NCBI GenBank assembly: GCA_030704615.1
Contig: CM060731.1
Span: 84,364,756-84,428,755 of the forward strand
Direction of reading: 5' to 3'
Origin: Takakia lepidozioides
Taxonomy: Eukaryota; Streptophyta; Takakiopsida; Takakiales; Takakiaceae
Length of the DNA stretch: 64,000 nucleotides
This document shows, piece after piece, positions 46,528 through 59,300 of this stretch. Made by a program: the position numbers and the translations under genes. Position 1 is the stretch's first letter, and each line of letters opens with the position of its first letter. The notes below the pieces were generated by a model, which was not told where the DNA came from, made no database searches, and saw only the letters and a list, made by a program, of their open reading frames with translations.

Positions 46528-49500
46528 TCATAGCAGGAATGGGAACCTCTCTACTACACCCTCCGAGGAACTTGCCCCTCCTTCTTCCTCATCCCCCTCA
46601 TCCCCCCCATCCTCCGAGCTCTGTGATGCATCGGTTGCACTATGCCTCTCAAAAATTCCGTCCTCTCCTTGGAGGACTGTCCACCTCACCTCCTAGGAAT
46701 CTTCTGCCTCTTCTCCCCCACTTTCCTCAGCAGAATCCAAGACAAATCTACGAGCCCGACGGGCTCTAATAGCTGCTGCCTCCTCCCTCATCTTCATTTT
46801 CTTGAGGCTTGCCTCGTCTAAAATATGTTGTACACGACTAGGTTCGGAAGACCTCCTAATGGACACCGAAGCAAGCCGGGCAGCATAAGTAGGAAGGATG
46901 TAGTCCCTTTATGGACTAGGCATGAAATCCCCGCTGGCAAAAAAAGGCACGTTCCTCCTGCCCATGAACTCCGGTGTAGACGTCCCTCCTGCAGTACTTG
47001 ACATCCTACAGTAAGAACAAATCCACTTCAAGAATGTCAATACCAGCACAAGCAGAAAAGGTATTTCAATGAAATAAGAGAGCGAAGGGAGGTGCCTCAC
47101 GAAATCAGGAGGCACATGCGACCACTCACTCGTAAACCGGGGGCTCCTCGGCCTCGATCCCAACTTGTTCCTCCTCCTGCTCCTTCTCGGATTTTTCCTC
47201 ATCCTCCGAGGATGCCTCTTCCTCTTTCGGCAGACGTTCAGCCGCTGCAAGTTCCGAGTTGTGGAGGGCAGTATCTGGCTCAAAGGCGAACACATGCCTG
47301 TCGGACAACGTCCCTGCCCACATTGAAGCACTGGAGGAACAAAGCGGGCGGTTAATAGCTTGCGGCATGTAAATTGCAATCGGGCCAGGGGACAAACTGA
47401 GCACGTGAAGGCTTACCCGTGCCGCATGTGAGGTCAAGAATCCGCCCTTGGACATCCGAGCACGTCTCCATGAGGGTTTGGATGAAAGCAGGGCTCCGGG
47501 TCCGGCTGTACCGCCACGGTTTGCTTGTCTTTGTGTCCTTCGGCATACTGGAGTGGGGCACATAGTTGTAGAGGACATCGTAGGTAATAGGGTCCACAGT
47601 GGCATCAACAAGACGACCGTCGTTGCGGAATTTGAACGTAGACCCTCTCTTCACAAAGCAATATGCCTCAAACATCAATGTCTGCACATCCAACAAAAGA
47701 GGGATCAACTCCGGGATCTAGTTTTAGATACACCACAATATGAGGTGAATGCAATAGATTGATAACTTACACTTTGGCCCTCTGTTCGCAACCCCTGTGT
47801 ATTGATGCAGAACCATTTTCTGAGGAGGACCAGGGTGACACTTTTTGGTGTCCATCTTGCCACAACATTCTTTGTGGTCTTCCCTCTTGAGGCAAGGACA
47901 ACCACACATCCACCGTCATCCAAGAGCATCCCCGCCAGCCCAAACCCGGCTTTTCAGTAGTCCTCAGTAAACCTGTTCCAGGTGGGCACACCATCCAGGC
48001 CCTCCAGCAGCTCCCCATCTGGAATGTCGAGGAGAATCATATCGCAAGCTCTCTCCACCTCAACCCCCCCCCCCCCGAGTGCTCTTGCAATCCGTGCTCA
48101 CAGCCGTGAAGAATCCATCATGGCTTCCAAACCAGGGGTGTCTTTAGGCTCTGTACCGGCAGCCCTCTTCTTGGCTTTCCCCTTCTGCTCCTCCAGAGAC
48201 TTGCTGTGTGTCAACTTCTTCGCCCTGGCAGCTAGAGCGTCAAGGAAGCTCTCATTGACGCATTGGATGATGGTTGGGGGTTCTAGCTTTGGCTTTTGCA
48301 TAAACGTCACCACCGAATACCGCCGTGTAGGCTCGCCCTCAAATGCCAACTTCTTGGCAGAGCCAGTCCCACTCCGAACTGACTTGGGAACCCGGATGAC
48401 CGGTGACTTGGTAGCAGCAGTAGTAGTCGCAGGACCTTGAACAAAGTCGTCGTCGGAGTCACTCCCTTGGGTCCCCTCCTGCGCCTCCTCCGGTGCCCCG
48501 ATGGTTTTCTTTTTTTTGGGGTTACTGTACTCCCCTGTTTCCGTGTCCTTTTCTTTTGGCCATTATTCTTCTCATCCAATTTCTCCTGAATTCCTGCCTG
48601 AGCAAGCTCTGCCGCTTTCCTGGAGTTCGCAAGCGCTTTTGCCTCCTTTGGACCCAGCGGAGCTCGGTTTCGTCGGGCCTCAGCATCCAGCTTCAATTGA
48701 AACTCGGATGGGTCGAGCGAGCCGGGCGGAAGGTCCACATACCAAGGGCAACCACGCAAATGTTCCAAATGCCACTCCTTCACAATAACGTCAGTGTACA
48801 TGGAGTCAGCCCCAGGGTTCCTCCATGCCAGGAAGAATGGTGGCTCGAAGGATAGATGACCTTTCTCCAAAAGGGAGAACTTGCAGTACCTGCATTCATG
48901 AAAAACACAGAATGAGGTCCCTGAACTGGAAATTCGGCACCATTTTCCCAGGTTGGGGCAGAACTGACTCGGCCTGGAACCGGAAAAATGGCGTCGAATT
49001 TCGGTTTTCGGTGCCAGCCACCCTGGGGTCTTAGCCATTTTGGGAGCATGAACTGGAAATTCGGCGCCATATTCCTAGGTCCGGCTCGGAAATGGCTAAG
49101 TCCCAGAACTGACTGGGCCTGTAACTAGAAAAATGGCGCCGAAATTCGGCTTTCGGTGCCAGCCACCCTAGGGACTTAGCCATTTTGGCAGCCCTGAACT
49201 GGAAATTCGGCGCCATATTCCTAGGTCCGGCTCGGAAATGGCTAAGTCCCAGAATTGACTGGGCCTGCAACTGGAAAAATGGTGCCGGATTTTGGCTTTC
49301 GGTGCCAACCACCCTAGGGTCTTAGCCATTTTGGGAGCATGATCTGAAAATTCGGCGCCATTTTCCCAGGTCCGGCCGGAAATGGCTAAGTCCCAGAACT
49401 GACTGGGCCTGCAACTGGAAAAATGGCGCCGAATTTCGGCTTTCGGTGCCAGCCACCCTAGGGACTTGGCCATTTTGGGAGCCCTGAACTGGAAATTCGG

Positions 49501-52500
49501 CGCCATTTCCCAGGTCCGGCCGGGAATGGCTAAGTCCAGAACTGACTGGGCCTACAACTTGAAAAATGGCGCCGAATTTCGGCTTTCGGTGCCAGCCACC
49601 CTAGGGTCTTAGCCATTTTGGGAGCATGATCTGGAAATTCGGCGCCATTTTCCCAGGTCCGGGCCAGAAATGGCTAAGTCCCAGTACTGACTGGGCCTGG
49701 AACTGGAAAAATGGCGCCGAATTTCGGCTTTTGGTGCCAGCTACCCTGGGGACTTAGCCATTTTGGGAGCCCTAAACTGGAAATTCGGCGCCATTTTCCC
49801 AGGTCCGGCCCGGAAATGGCTAAGTCCCAGAACTGACTGGGCCTGCAACTGGAAAAATGGCGCGAATTTCGGCTTTTGGTGCCAGCCACCCTAGGGACTT
49901 GGCCATTTTGGTCCTGGAATTTGGAAAATGGCGCCGAATTTCAAGTTCAGGGCTCCCAAAATGGCTAAGTCCCAGAACTGACTCGGCCTGGAACCGGAAA
50001 AATGGCGCCGAATTTTGGTTTTCGGTGCCAGCCACCCTAGGGACTTGAACTTGAAATTCGGCGCCATTTTCCAAGTTCCGGGCCAAAAATGGATAAGTCC
50101 CAGAATTGACCGGGCTTGCAATTGGAAAAATGGCGCCGAATTTCAGTTTTCGGTGCCAGCCACCCTAGGGACTTGGCCATTTTGGGAGCCCTTAACTGTA
50201 AATTCGGCGCCATTTTTCCAAGGACTTCTTCACAATAATTTTCATGTGCCAGATGAGGCCTCTAACATCCTGAAATGTAAAGGACTTGAAAGGAAGGCAT
50301 CGCGTATGTACCTATACAGAAGGCGCATTGCTGCTTTGTCAGCATTTGGCTGGTCGGTGAACTCGTGGCTCCGGCGGGCATGGGGTATCTCCCGAAAGAA
50401 TAGGTCGGTTTTGTACAGCAGAAAGTACCTCGTCACATAGTCGCGTAGGCTCTCTACTGCACCAGAAATCTCCAGCTTGAACTGATGTGCTTGTGTGTCC
50501 AGCTGCTCTTGCGCATTTGTTGTCACCTGTGGAGATTCTCCATCAGATCGCTTTCCTCAAAAAATACAAAAAATCCACCCCCTACAAGAGTAGAAGCGCC
50601 AAATGAAGCGTGGGAAAGTACCTGAAACCACCATGTCATGCGGTTCATCCACATGTCGAATGTGAGACAGTTTGTCGGGTTTGGGGAAGCTCCACATGTC
50701 CCTTGTACTTTGGGAACCATTCCAGATTTGGAGCCACCGGGTCTGTCCAACCACCGAGCATATTAGTAAGCACCAAACACCACAAAAACGAGTTGTTGCC
50801 ACAACAATTTGGTTAAGAATGTAACACCTTTTCTGTTGCATCCACACAGGATGTGGCTAGACGATGGAGCTTCTCCAATGTCATCGTGGGCTTCAGAGCA
50901 CGGGAGTAGTGCTTCCCCACCTCCACCAAAAAGTCGGCACCAAGGGCGGGATCAGCTATGGCCACGTACTTTACCATTTACTTGTACTTATGCGGGCCTT
51001 CGCCTCCGCAGCTTTGAGATACAATTCCAGTGCCGGGAGGGTTAGTTTCTTCTCCTCTGACTCCATGTAGAACCTCCGCGCATGTGCCAAATCATGCTGA
51101 ATTTTTGTCTGTCAAGAATGCGCACATAAGATTAGAAATCCCGGACAACACTTTTTTTTCTTTTGGGGGACTAGAGACATTAGCTAAACAAAACAGTAAG
51201 AGCTTTACCCAAAATATGTAGTCCACCATGGCGTCCACGCTTAGCCTATACCAGGGTCTGTCTGCCTTTGCCTCCGACTTGCGCATGAGGTCGGCACTCA
51301 GCGAATTGGCAAACTCTTGCACCCCCTGCTTCCCGACGTCCTTCACTCGGAAGAGCATATGGGACAAGTTGGTGGCAATGAAGGCATTCTCAGTCACCCT
51401 GCAATGCCACATTCCCATCAAACAATACTGAAATGGGAATTTGCAACATATATGAGGATTCGCAATGAAATGACTTACAAATTGAAAGTCCAAAAGCAAG
51501 AGGCGTTGTAACTTACGAGTTGATGTCCACCATTGCAGCTTTGAGAAGACTGCGATCTTTGGGCCCCGCAACCTTCAGCACAACACACTCCACGGCGAAA
51601 TGCCAATCCAGGTCGTTGGGGTGGGCTTCGGCTATGTACTCCATCCATGCCAAGAGGCGATGATTGTCGTCCCACACGTAAAACATCTTTCCGGACAAGT
51701 GCTGAAAAGAGGATCAGTAGCAATCGATCTCTCGAACTCCTCATTTCGCCTTTGCCAATGGGGACCCCATTTGTCCACCTCATAAGTGTGGGCACGGGAA
51801 GCTCCGTGGTCGTTCTCAATGGAAACGTAAAATGCGGCAGACCCCATTCAATATCCCTCCCGGAAAGAGAATTTCAGCTTGTCGATATCGCCTGGGAGGG
51901 CAGGTCTCACCACCTGCAATGACACCAAGCGGCAAAGGGGAATTCGAAGCTTGGCCGGGTACACCATGCCCCCCAGCACCCTGCCAATGTTGCTGTGGGT
52001 TGCCTCCAATATCTTGGCAGCGGCCAACTTCATATCCGCCTCCGACATGACATCTGCTGCAGAGGGGTTCTCGGCAGGCCACCAGGACCGCCAAATCCAG
52101 CCTGTATGCTGCGGGTTTGGGGCCTGGGGATGTCCGAGAGGATGTCATCCTGGTCAGAAAGCTCCCTGTCATCCTCCTCAACATGGTCAACCACCGGCGA
52201 ATGCACCTCCACCACTCTCCCGTCTCTACTGCCCTCTCCGCGGCTTCACCTCGAACTCCACAATCCGGGCTCTTTGTGGTGTTCTTTCCCCTCCTCCAGT
52301 CTCCACCGTATGGGTGATTGCGTGGGCTGCTCCCACCCGCGATGGTGTCACCGGTAAGGATGCAGCCGGTGCGCTATTGCCTTTTTCTGGTGTCTTGGAG
52401 GGATCCAGCTTCTCTGTGCGACCCTCGCTTACGAGAGGTGTCATGTCGTCACCCCTGGCCTCATCAGTGGCCTTTTCTCTTGCCTCCTGGCTAGCCTTGT

Positions 52501-53770
52501 GTCTGCCTGTTCTTTTGCCCTCTTTTTGCCCTCTCACGGGCCTTCTGTTTCTTACTAGGGGTAGCAGCAGGGGAGGCCTCCAGATCAACCACCTTTGATT
52601 GAGGCGATCGGACACCCTCGGACGACCTGGTCCCTCCCCCCTCCGTAGCCTGTGAATGCTCTCTCACCGGGGATTGCATCTGCTTGGCTTTCTTCTTCTT
52701 CTTTGCGTGGGCGGGCCCTACTGCATGTGCATGAGCTTCCTCCAATAACGGATCTGGTGTCTCATCCGACGGGCTTCACCTGCCATGCCGCTGCACCAAC
52801 CTCCGGAATACCAACTAAAGAAGCAATATTATGTTTGCCTTCCCGCCCAAGTTGGCTGATCCAAACATGCGAAGCACTACCTTCGACGATTGCTGCCCAC
52901 TAGCTGCTTTTGGAGTGACTGCTCGAGCAGTTGGAGCTGTCGATGATACCACCAGTGTGTCGCGCTCGTCTTCACTCTGTCATGCCCAACAATCGTCAGA
53001 ACCACCATGGCAACAATCGTGGACCAACAATGAAAACAAACCCAATGAATGCCTAACAATCACATGCCGAAGCAACCTAACAATCACACGCATTGCAAAC
53101 TATCAATGGTTCACTCAACCAGTAACTTGCAGAAATAAACATGGAAATGTAAGGACGATTTCACAAAAGGGGAAAACAGGCTTTTCAAGGCACTTGATAT
53201 GCCTAGACAATCTTCTCAGCCCAGCATGGATTTCCTTCATTCTGAGATGCAACCTGTCATGTACTGCGAAGGTGTGCATCCTGTTGCAAATCTCAATGCA
53301 GCAACGACCTGGCTCCTTTCTAACCCCTCTCCCCTTCATCATTCTTCTCACCAACTCGATGCAATCATGAACGTCCTCTTCCACTTCCACTTCCAAGGAT
53401 GCCAGGCTGAAGATGCCAAAACAAAAAAACAAAGCGGAGAAGACCGCACATGTTACAGAAATGGAAAGAGGAAGGGGCTTGCCTGAGAGTGCTCGGCTTC
53501 AGTTGGCGCGGGCTGCGAGCAAGACAAGGGGATCTCCTGCTGGAGCTTCAGTTTGGCCATGCGAGACGCTGGACGCCGCCCGTAGTACAAAGGCTTCAGT
53601 TTGCGGCGCGGTCTGCATGTGGGGTTTCTCTCAGGAGAGCCACGCCCTTCTCCACGCGGCATAAGTCCCTGCAAAAGAAAATATCGCACAAAAAATGCGT
53701 GCGTAGTGGCATCGAGTGGAACTTCATCCACCCGCCACATCAGGGTTTGGGTATCCGACGGCGGTAGCAC
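46528..53770 (-). pseudogene. ParB-like / DNA N-methyltransferase fusion, copy E (in element II)
   Basis: A full-length-looking gene on the minus strand. N-terminus KPLYYGRRPASRMAKLKL (53.6 kb); Lys/Ala/Pro linker (52.7-52.2 kb); ParB-like domain IPLCRLVSLQVVRPALPGDI (51.95 kb) and MFYVWDDNHRLLAWMEYI (51.67 kb); CRVTENAFIATNLSHMLFRV; helical exons to 50.24 kb. A 1.3-kb intron filled with a type B array follows, then HLRGCPWYVDLPPGSLD and the methyltransferase: ACDMILLDIPDGELLEGLDG (48.03 kb), GCVVVLASRG, RTRSPAFIQTLMETCSD, GRILDLTCGTG (47.44 kb) and SMWAGTLSDRHVFAFEPD. An acidic segment and a basic tail end at 46528. Lesions include TGA after SFREGY, a frameshift before MSGKMF, a TAG in place of Trp near 47.96 kb and the DDNHR change. 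Its position inside defined element boundaries makes it cargo or a transposition factor. Confidence 0.75.
48925..50222. repeat. Type B half-palindrome array, about 145-bp period, in an intron
   Basis: Eight to nine units of about 144-148 bp, each with two copies of an imperfect palindrome around GGCGCC in opposite orientation (GGAAATTCGGCGCCATTTTC and its inverse). They are linked by an inverted pair GGCTAAGTCCC and GGGACTTAGCC, so each unit is itself a fold-back. One unit near 49.92-49.97 kb is inverted relative to the others. The array lies in the copy E intron that in copies A and C holds a single palindrome. Confidence 0.9.
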
Positions 53771-53907
53771 GGAATCAGTGCGGACAGTCCGGTTGAAAAC
53801 TGACGGCGGACATTAAATGCGCAACTGCGCTGTTAAATGGAGGAGTATGGAGGTCGGCCGTAGGCCCCAAGTCGCCCACCCTCCCACATAGAAATTATTA
53901 GCCCACT

Positions 53908-55900
53908 GGATGGAAAAACGGCGCCGAATTTCCATCCAGCGGATCAAGTAGGATGCAACGTGGCCATCTCTCCGGCCGAGACGTTGTGGATGGATGGAAA
54001 TTCGGTGCCGAATTTCCATCCGATGACGCCGGCAGGAGGTCGTCTCGGGGGGAGAGGCCGACACCTGGCTGACAGAAAACATCCCCGGATGGAAATTCGG
54101 CGCCAAATTTCCATCCGAGGCGCCGTCACTAGGCGTGTCGGGGGGAGAGGCCGGCACCTGGCCGACAGAGTACATCCATCGGATGGAAATTCGGCGCCGA
54201 ATTTCCATCCGGGGCCCCCCGCAGGCGGACACGTCGCCGACAGAGATCAGCCACCGGATGGAAATTCGGCGCCGAATTTCCATGCGGTGCCGCCCGGATG
54301 AAGTCGGCTGAAGGGGAGAAGCCGGCACCGGGCGGACAGAGACCATCCCCCGGATGGAAATTCGGCGCCGAATTTCCATCCGGGGCCCCCCGCAGGAAGT
54401 CGTCTCGGGGGTGAGGCCGACACCTGGCCGACAGAAAACATCCGGATGGAAATTCGGCGCCGAATTTCCATCCGGGCCGGTCGGTGAAGTCGGCTCGGGG
54501 GAAGAGGCCGGCAGCGGGCCGACAGAGAATATCCACCGGATGGAAATTCGGCGCCGAATTTCCATCCGACGCCGGCCGGATGTTTGCGTTTGGGGCCCGT
54601 TCAGGAACAATTTTGTCCTTGCATGCAGTTTTACGCGTTTTTGGGTCTAATCAGACACAAAACCTCTAGTTTTGTGGCTGAACTCCACTTTAGCCACGTT
54701 TTTGGAAGGAATTCTTGTCTGCTACAGATAAATTCCTTGCCTCTTTTCCGTCCCGCTTACTTCCTACATGGAAATTTGTTGCAAATTTCCATCCGGCCGC
54801 GTTCCCGATTACATGCCGATGGAAATTCGGCGCCGGTTTTCCATCCTGCAGGGCACCAGTTTACTTGCAAGGTTGGAATTCGGCGCCGGTTTTGCATCGG
54901 GCTGCGATATCGCTTACCCGCAGGATGGAAATTCCGCGCCGAATTTCCATCTTGCAAGTAAACTGGTGCCCTGCAGGATGGAAAACCGGCGCCGAATTTC
55001 CATGCTGGGGATGTTCTCTGTCGGCCAGGTGTCGGCCTCTCTCCCCGAGACGACTTCCTAAGGGCGGCCTCGGATGGAAATTCGGCGCCGAATTTCCATC
55101 CGAGGATGTTTCCTGTCGGCCAGATGCCGGCCTCTCCGCTTGAGCCGACTTCATCCGACCGGGCCCGGATGGAAATTCGGCGCCGTTTTTCCATCCGGGG
55201 AGGTTTTATGTCGGCCAGTTGTTGGCCTCACGAGTTTCTTTGGGGGGCCCCGGATGAAAATTCGGCGCCGAATTTCCATCCGGGGGATGTTCTCTGACGG
55301 CCAGATGTCGGCCTCTCCCCCATCCGACCGGCCCCGGATGGAAAATCGGCGGAGTTTTTCTATCAGAATTTCCATCCGCCAAGTAAGTCGGAGCGCGGGC
55401 AGATGGAAATTTGGCGCCGAATTTGCATCCTGCAGGTAAGTCGGAGCGCGGGCGGATGGAAATCCGGCGCCGAATTTCCATTAAGAGCGCGGGCGGATGG
55501 GCGCCGAATTTCCATCCTGCAGGTAAGTCGGAATGGAAATCCGGCGCCGAATTTCCATCCGGGGGATGTTCTCTGTCGAGCAGGTGTCGGCCTCCGATGG
55601 AAATTCGGCGCCGTTTTTCCATCCGGGGGATGTTCTTTGTCGAGCAATTGTCGGCCTCTCCCCGAAACGACTTCATCCGGCCGGCCTCCGATGGAAATTC
55701 GGCGCCGTTTTTCCATCCGGGGGATGTTCTCTGTCGGCCAAGTGTCGGCCTCTCCCCCCGAAACGACTTCATCCAACGGGCCTCGGATGGAAATTCGGCG
55801 CCGTTTTCCATCCGGGTGATGTTCTCTGTCGGCAGGTGACCGACTCACCCTGGAGACGAAATCGTCCGACCGGCCTCGGATGCAAATTCGGCGCCGCTGT
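53908..55900. repeat. Type B palindrome array with mirror symmetry
   Basis: About 20 palindromes with arm GGATGGAAATTCGGC and its complement (30-32 bp, many perfect, for example 54181-54210). They lie between the divergent copy E and transposase copy 2. Spacers in the left half contain GAGGCCGACACCTGGCCGAC; spacers in the right half contain the reverse complement, so the array is inverted about a centre near 54911. Several central copies have GGCGCCGG or other changes. Open frames on both strands are by-products. Confidence 0.92.
54829..54993. repeat. Central 43-bp perfect inverted repeat
   Basis: Bases 54829-54871 are the exact reverse complement of 54951-54993 with a 79-bp loop. This forms the symmetry centre of the type B array. 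Confidence 0.88.
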
Positions 55901-56313
55901 TGTATGTTTACTTTTGGCGGCGAGGTTCTGGCACTCAATCTTGTAATCAGACCCACTGGAATGCCACCTCTGTCAGTTCCCTCTGTCCATGGGGAAGGTG
56001 CTTGCACGCTCGCGCCCCACGCTTCTTGTCAGACGCCGTAATGATTGGTTTGCGTAGCGCATCTGCACAGGTCATATACCTTCTGACTGCATACCGTTGG
56101 CAGTTATTGCGCAAAGGCCAGGGGCCGCATTCCGCAGACAAGGTTCATTAACTCTCTGACAGTGGAATTTCGGGAGAGTGGGCTCCCCGGATTCGTGAAT
56201 AGGCTTCGTCGCTTGCAAAAATCGGCCCTGCATTCCTTCCCCTCGCTGCATCCCCCCTTCTCCCAGGGCGCTTGTCCGAACGCCGTCCTGGCAGTCTTGT
56301 GTGCACAACTCCC

Positions 56314-59300
56314 ATGGCAGAAAACCCGAGCGCTATAGTGTACTGCCCTCCTCACGAGCATAGAGCTACATTTCCGTGCAGAGGGGAGATCTGCCGGGTG
56401 ATGGAGAAATATCTCTGCGTTCGATACCACCTGAAACCGGGGTCGGTATTTTTGGAGGAGGAAAGGAAGGATTCAAACGGAGTTGTAGTCGAAAGTATTG
56501 TTGTGCTCCACGATGATTTCGGCGACGGCAGGGAATGGCGAGTTCCACCATCGGACAACGTCATATACAGGGCTGTTGGGGACTTCATTTGCCCCCCAAA
56601 TGCGCCTTCTATCCTGCCGCCTTCCACGAAACAATCAGCGAATCAGAGAGTGGGTACCTCAAAGAGAGAAGTCCGCAACGAAGTAAATCCAGAGCCGAAC
56701 CCATCAATGAAGACGAGCGAGAACCGGGTTGTTCACAACCTGTGTCCGACTCCGACGAGATCATGGAAGTTCCGAGATCATCCTGGAGATCAGGCAAGTC
56801 CTCAATGGACATCAGCGGACGAGGGAGTCATATTCCCAGCACGAACACAGCAGTTCGATCCATTCTTGAAATTCTGCGAGGGCTTCACATGGAGGGACAC
56901 CGCTCGGAGCTGGCTGGGCTGGACTACAGCAAGTTCGCCATTAAATCCGTTACATGCCTTCCCGCAGACGTCGACGGTAATATGTTCTTTGAGTTCCCTC
57001 CTCGAACGGACTATTCGAGGGCGTCCGGAATGTTGACAGATATGGATAGGAAACATGACGGTCATCCTTGGTGTCACCAAAACCACCAGCATGAAGATGC
57101 TCGTGGTGTGCGGGTGCAACCACAAGAGAAGGTTCCAAACTCCACATTTAAGTGTGCGCATTGCAAAGAACCACCACATTGCATGTCTGTTTGTAATGCC
57201 AAGCAGTTCTATGTGTTGCACCGTTTCCCTGACCTCACACGAGCTTGCATACACGTTGGTTCCCATTGTCACAAATTGGCGAGGGGGAACTCGCGGGAGG
57301 CTGCCCACGAGGCAGAGCAGCTCGTTCAGGAGGAGGTTAGGTTGAGACCTGGTGCCAAACCCAAACAGATACAGCTGCAGGCCGCCCATAAGATGGCATT
57401 GGCCAGAATTATGTCGGAAGACGGCTCCGACAGAGTTCCTCTCGATGAGAAGGAAATGGAGGCATTGCTGGAGTCGGTGTCCCACGTCTGTTCACCGAAT
57501 GTCCAAAACCACATTGTCTCCTGCAAACAGAAAATTGGGCGTGGCTCGGATATGCACTCCATTCTGGAGGTGAAGCGACGATGTGGATATGACTACATTC
57601 ATGGAAGTAGGTTTCCTGGACAAGGGACTGAGGCAGATCGTTGTTTCGTATTCAAAATGTCCACGTGTGGGGCCTGGCAGCGGCGTCGAACTGGTCGACC
57701 GGATGACGAGTGGGGACTTGTCAAACAGTTGGGTCATGTTCGACCATATCAAGCGAATTACAAATCACCAGTGGGTGACAATGGCTGCACATGTCTACGA
57801 CACCCACTGCAGGATGCTAATGACAATTGCTATTTGTGAGATGAAAGAGAGGACACACAATCGGAGATGCTTCTTTGGCAGGGAATAAACGAACAGATGG
57901 CCAGGGCGGGATTGCCCCCTCCCAATTTCCGTGGTTTCATGGGGACAACGCACAAGCAAATTGGGCTGCCATCCGAAGGGTGTACGGGGAAGACCCCAAT
58001 GTTCCGATGGAAGGCAAGGAGAGATCTTGTGGTTCCATTTTCTGCAGAGCTTGTCGCAGTACACAACCCGGCTCGTGGCGCCAGATTTCAGAGAGGAGCA
58101 CCGTTCCATGTGTCTTGCGTGGAAGCGTGCTCCCACCTTGGATGATGCAGAGACACAATTTGCATGTATACGGGCTTGGTGGACAACGTCAGGTGCTGTA
58201 AAGAAATCAGACGAGGGAGCAATGGTCAGTTGGCTAGCATGGTGGCATTATCGTTTCCTCCAGTTCGGCGACTATATGCGGAGGTGAGTTGGACGAATTC
58301 GCGTCACGTTGAATATTATGCTACTTGTTCTTTGTAACTTGCTTGTAACCTCTGCATGTGCAGGAAATGTGTCTGGACTCCGACACCGACATGCCGACAA
58401 CAAACATGGCCGAATCAGTACATTCTTCCTGGCGTGCCTCCTCTGCGGCGCATCTGGTGGACATCCTCACTGCCACAACGGAGGACATTGTCAGGTCAAT
58501 TATGCAGCAATGCAGGTACAACGAGTTCTTGAAAGGGAAACAGTGGGCTTGGGGCCGGACAGGCAGGAAATGTTGATGCGGACTGCCTCCAGATCGAAGA
58601 ATCCTCGCAAGTGGGCGGCAGCCTTGCGAGAGGGCCTTCGGGACACGCCATTGCTTCGAAGAGGCCAACACTTGGAAGGAGATGTTCACACCCGTCCAGT
58701 GAGACGAAGACTTGACGAGGCACCTGGCGGAGAAGAGGATTCATGGCGAGCTGACAAGAATATTCGCACGCTCCCTCGTGGTCCCGTGATGTTGCCCGAG
58801 GAGGTCTCTCGAGCACCGCAAGTCCTGCACGTTCAAGATCGCCATCTCCTTGAGCACAGGGCACGTGCCCGGGAACATAACGAGCCATCTGTAGTAACGA
58901 GTACAACATACCCATTGTGGAGACAAGAGTGTCGGAGTCACAGTGGAGAATTGCAAGGACATTGCCGGCATTTCGAGGGAAGTGCTGCGCCATCCGGGTG
59001 GATACGAGAGCACGCTGTGGTGAGATGATTCGGAGGAACCCACACGGTGCTGTACCTGCACCTTGTTTCAGCGGCAGATTTTTGACTCCCACATTCTCTC
59101 ACGCCACAACGCAGACGTTTTGGTTTGTAGGCACGACATAATGACCTGTGTATTTGGCAAGCCCAAGTACGGGATTCAGGGAATGCCGGAGCCTCCGGGC
59201 GTCTGGCCTGTTGCACGGGTTGCAACCTCTCTCAGAATGAGGCGGATGCTCTTTCTGCACAGGATTTCGAATGGGTGCAACGTCCCGGCCCACTCGTTTC

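Noticed and set aside
53813-56007. Long open frames through the type B array
   Set aside because: Same cause as for type A: a stop-free palindrome with GC-rich spacers.
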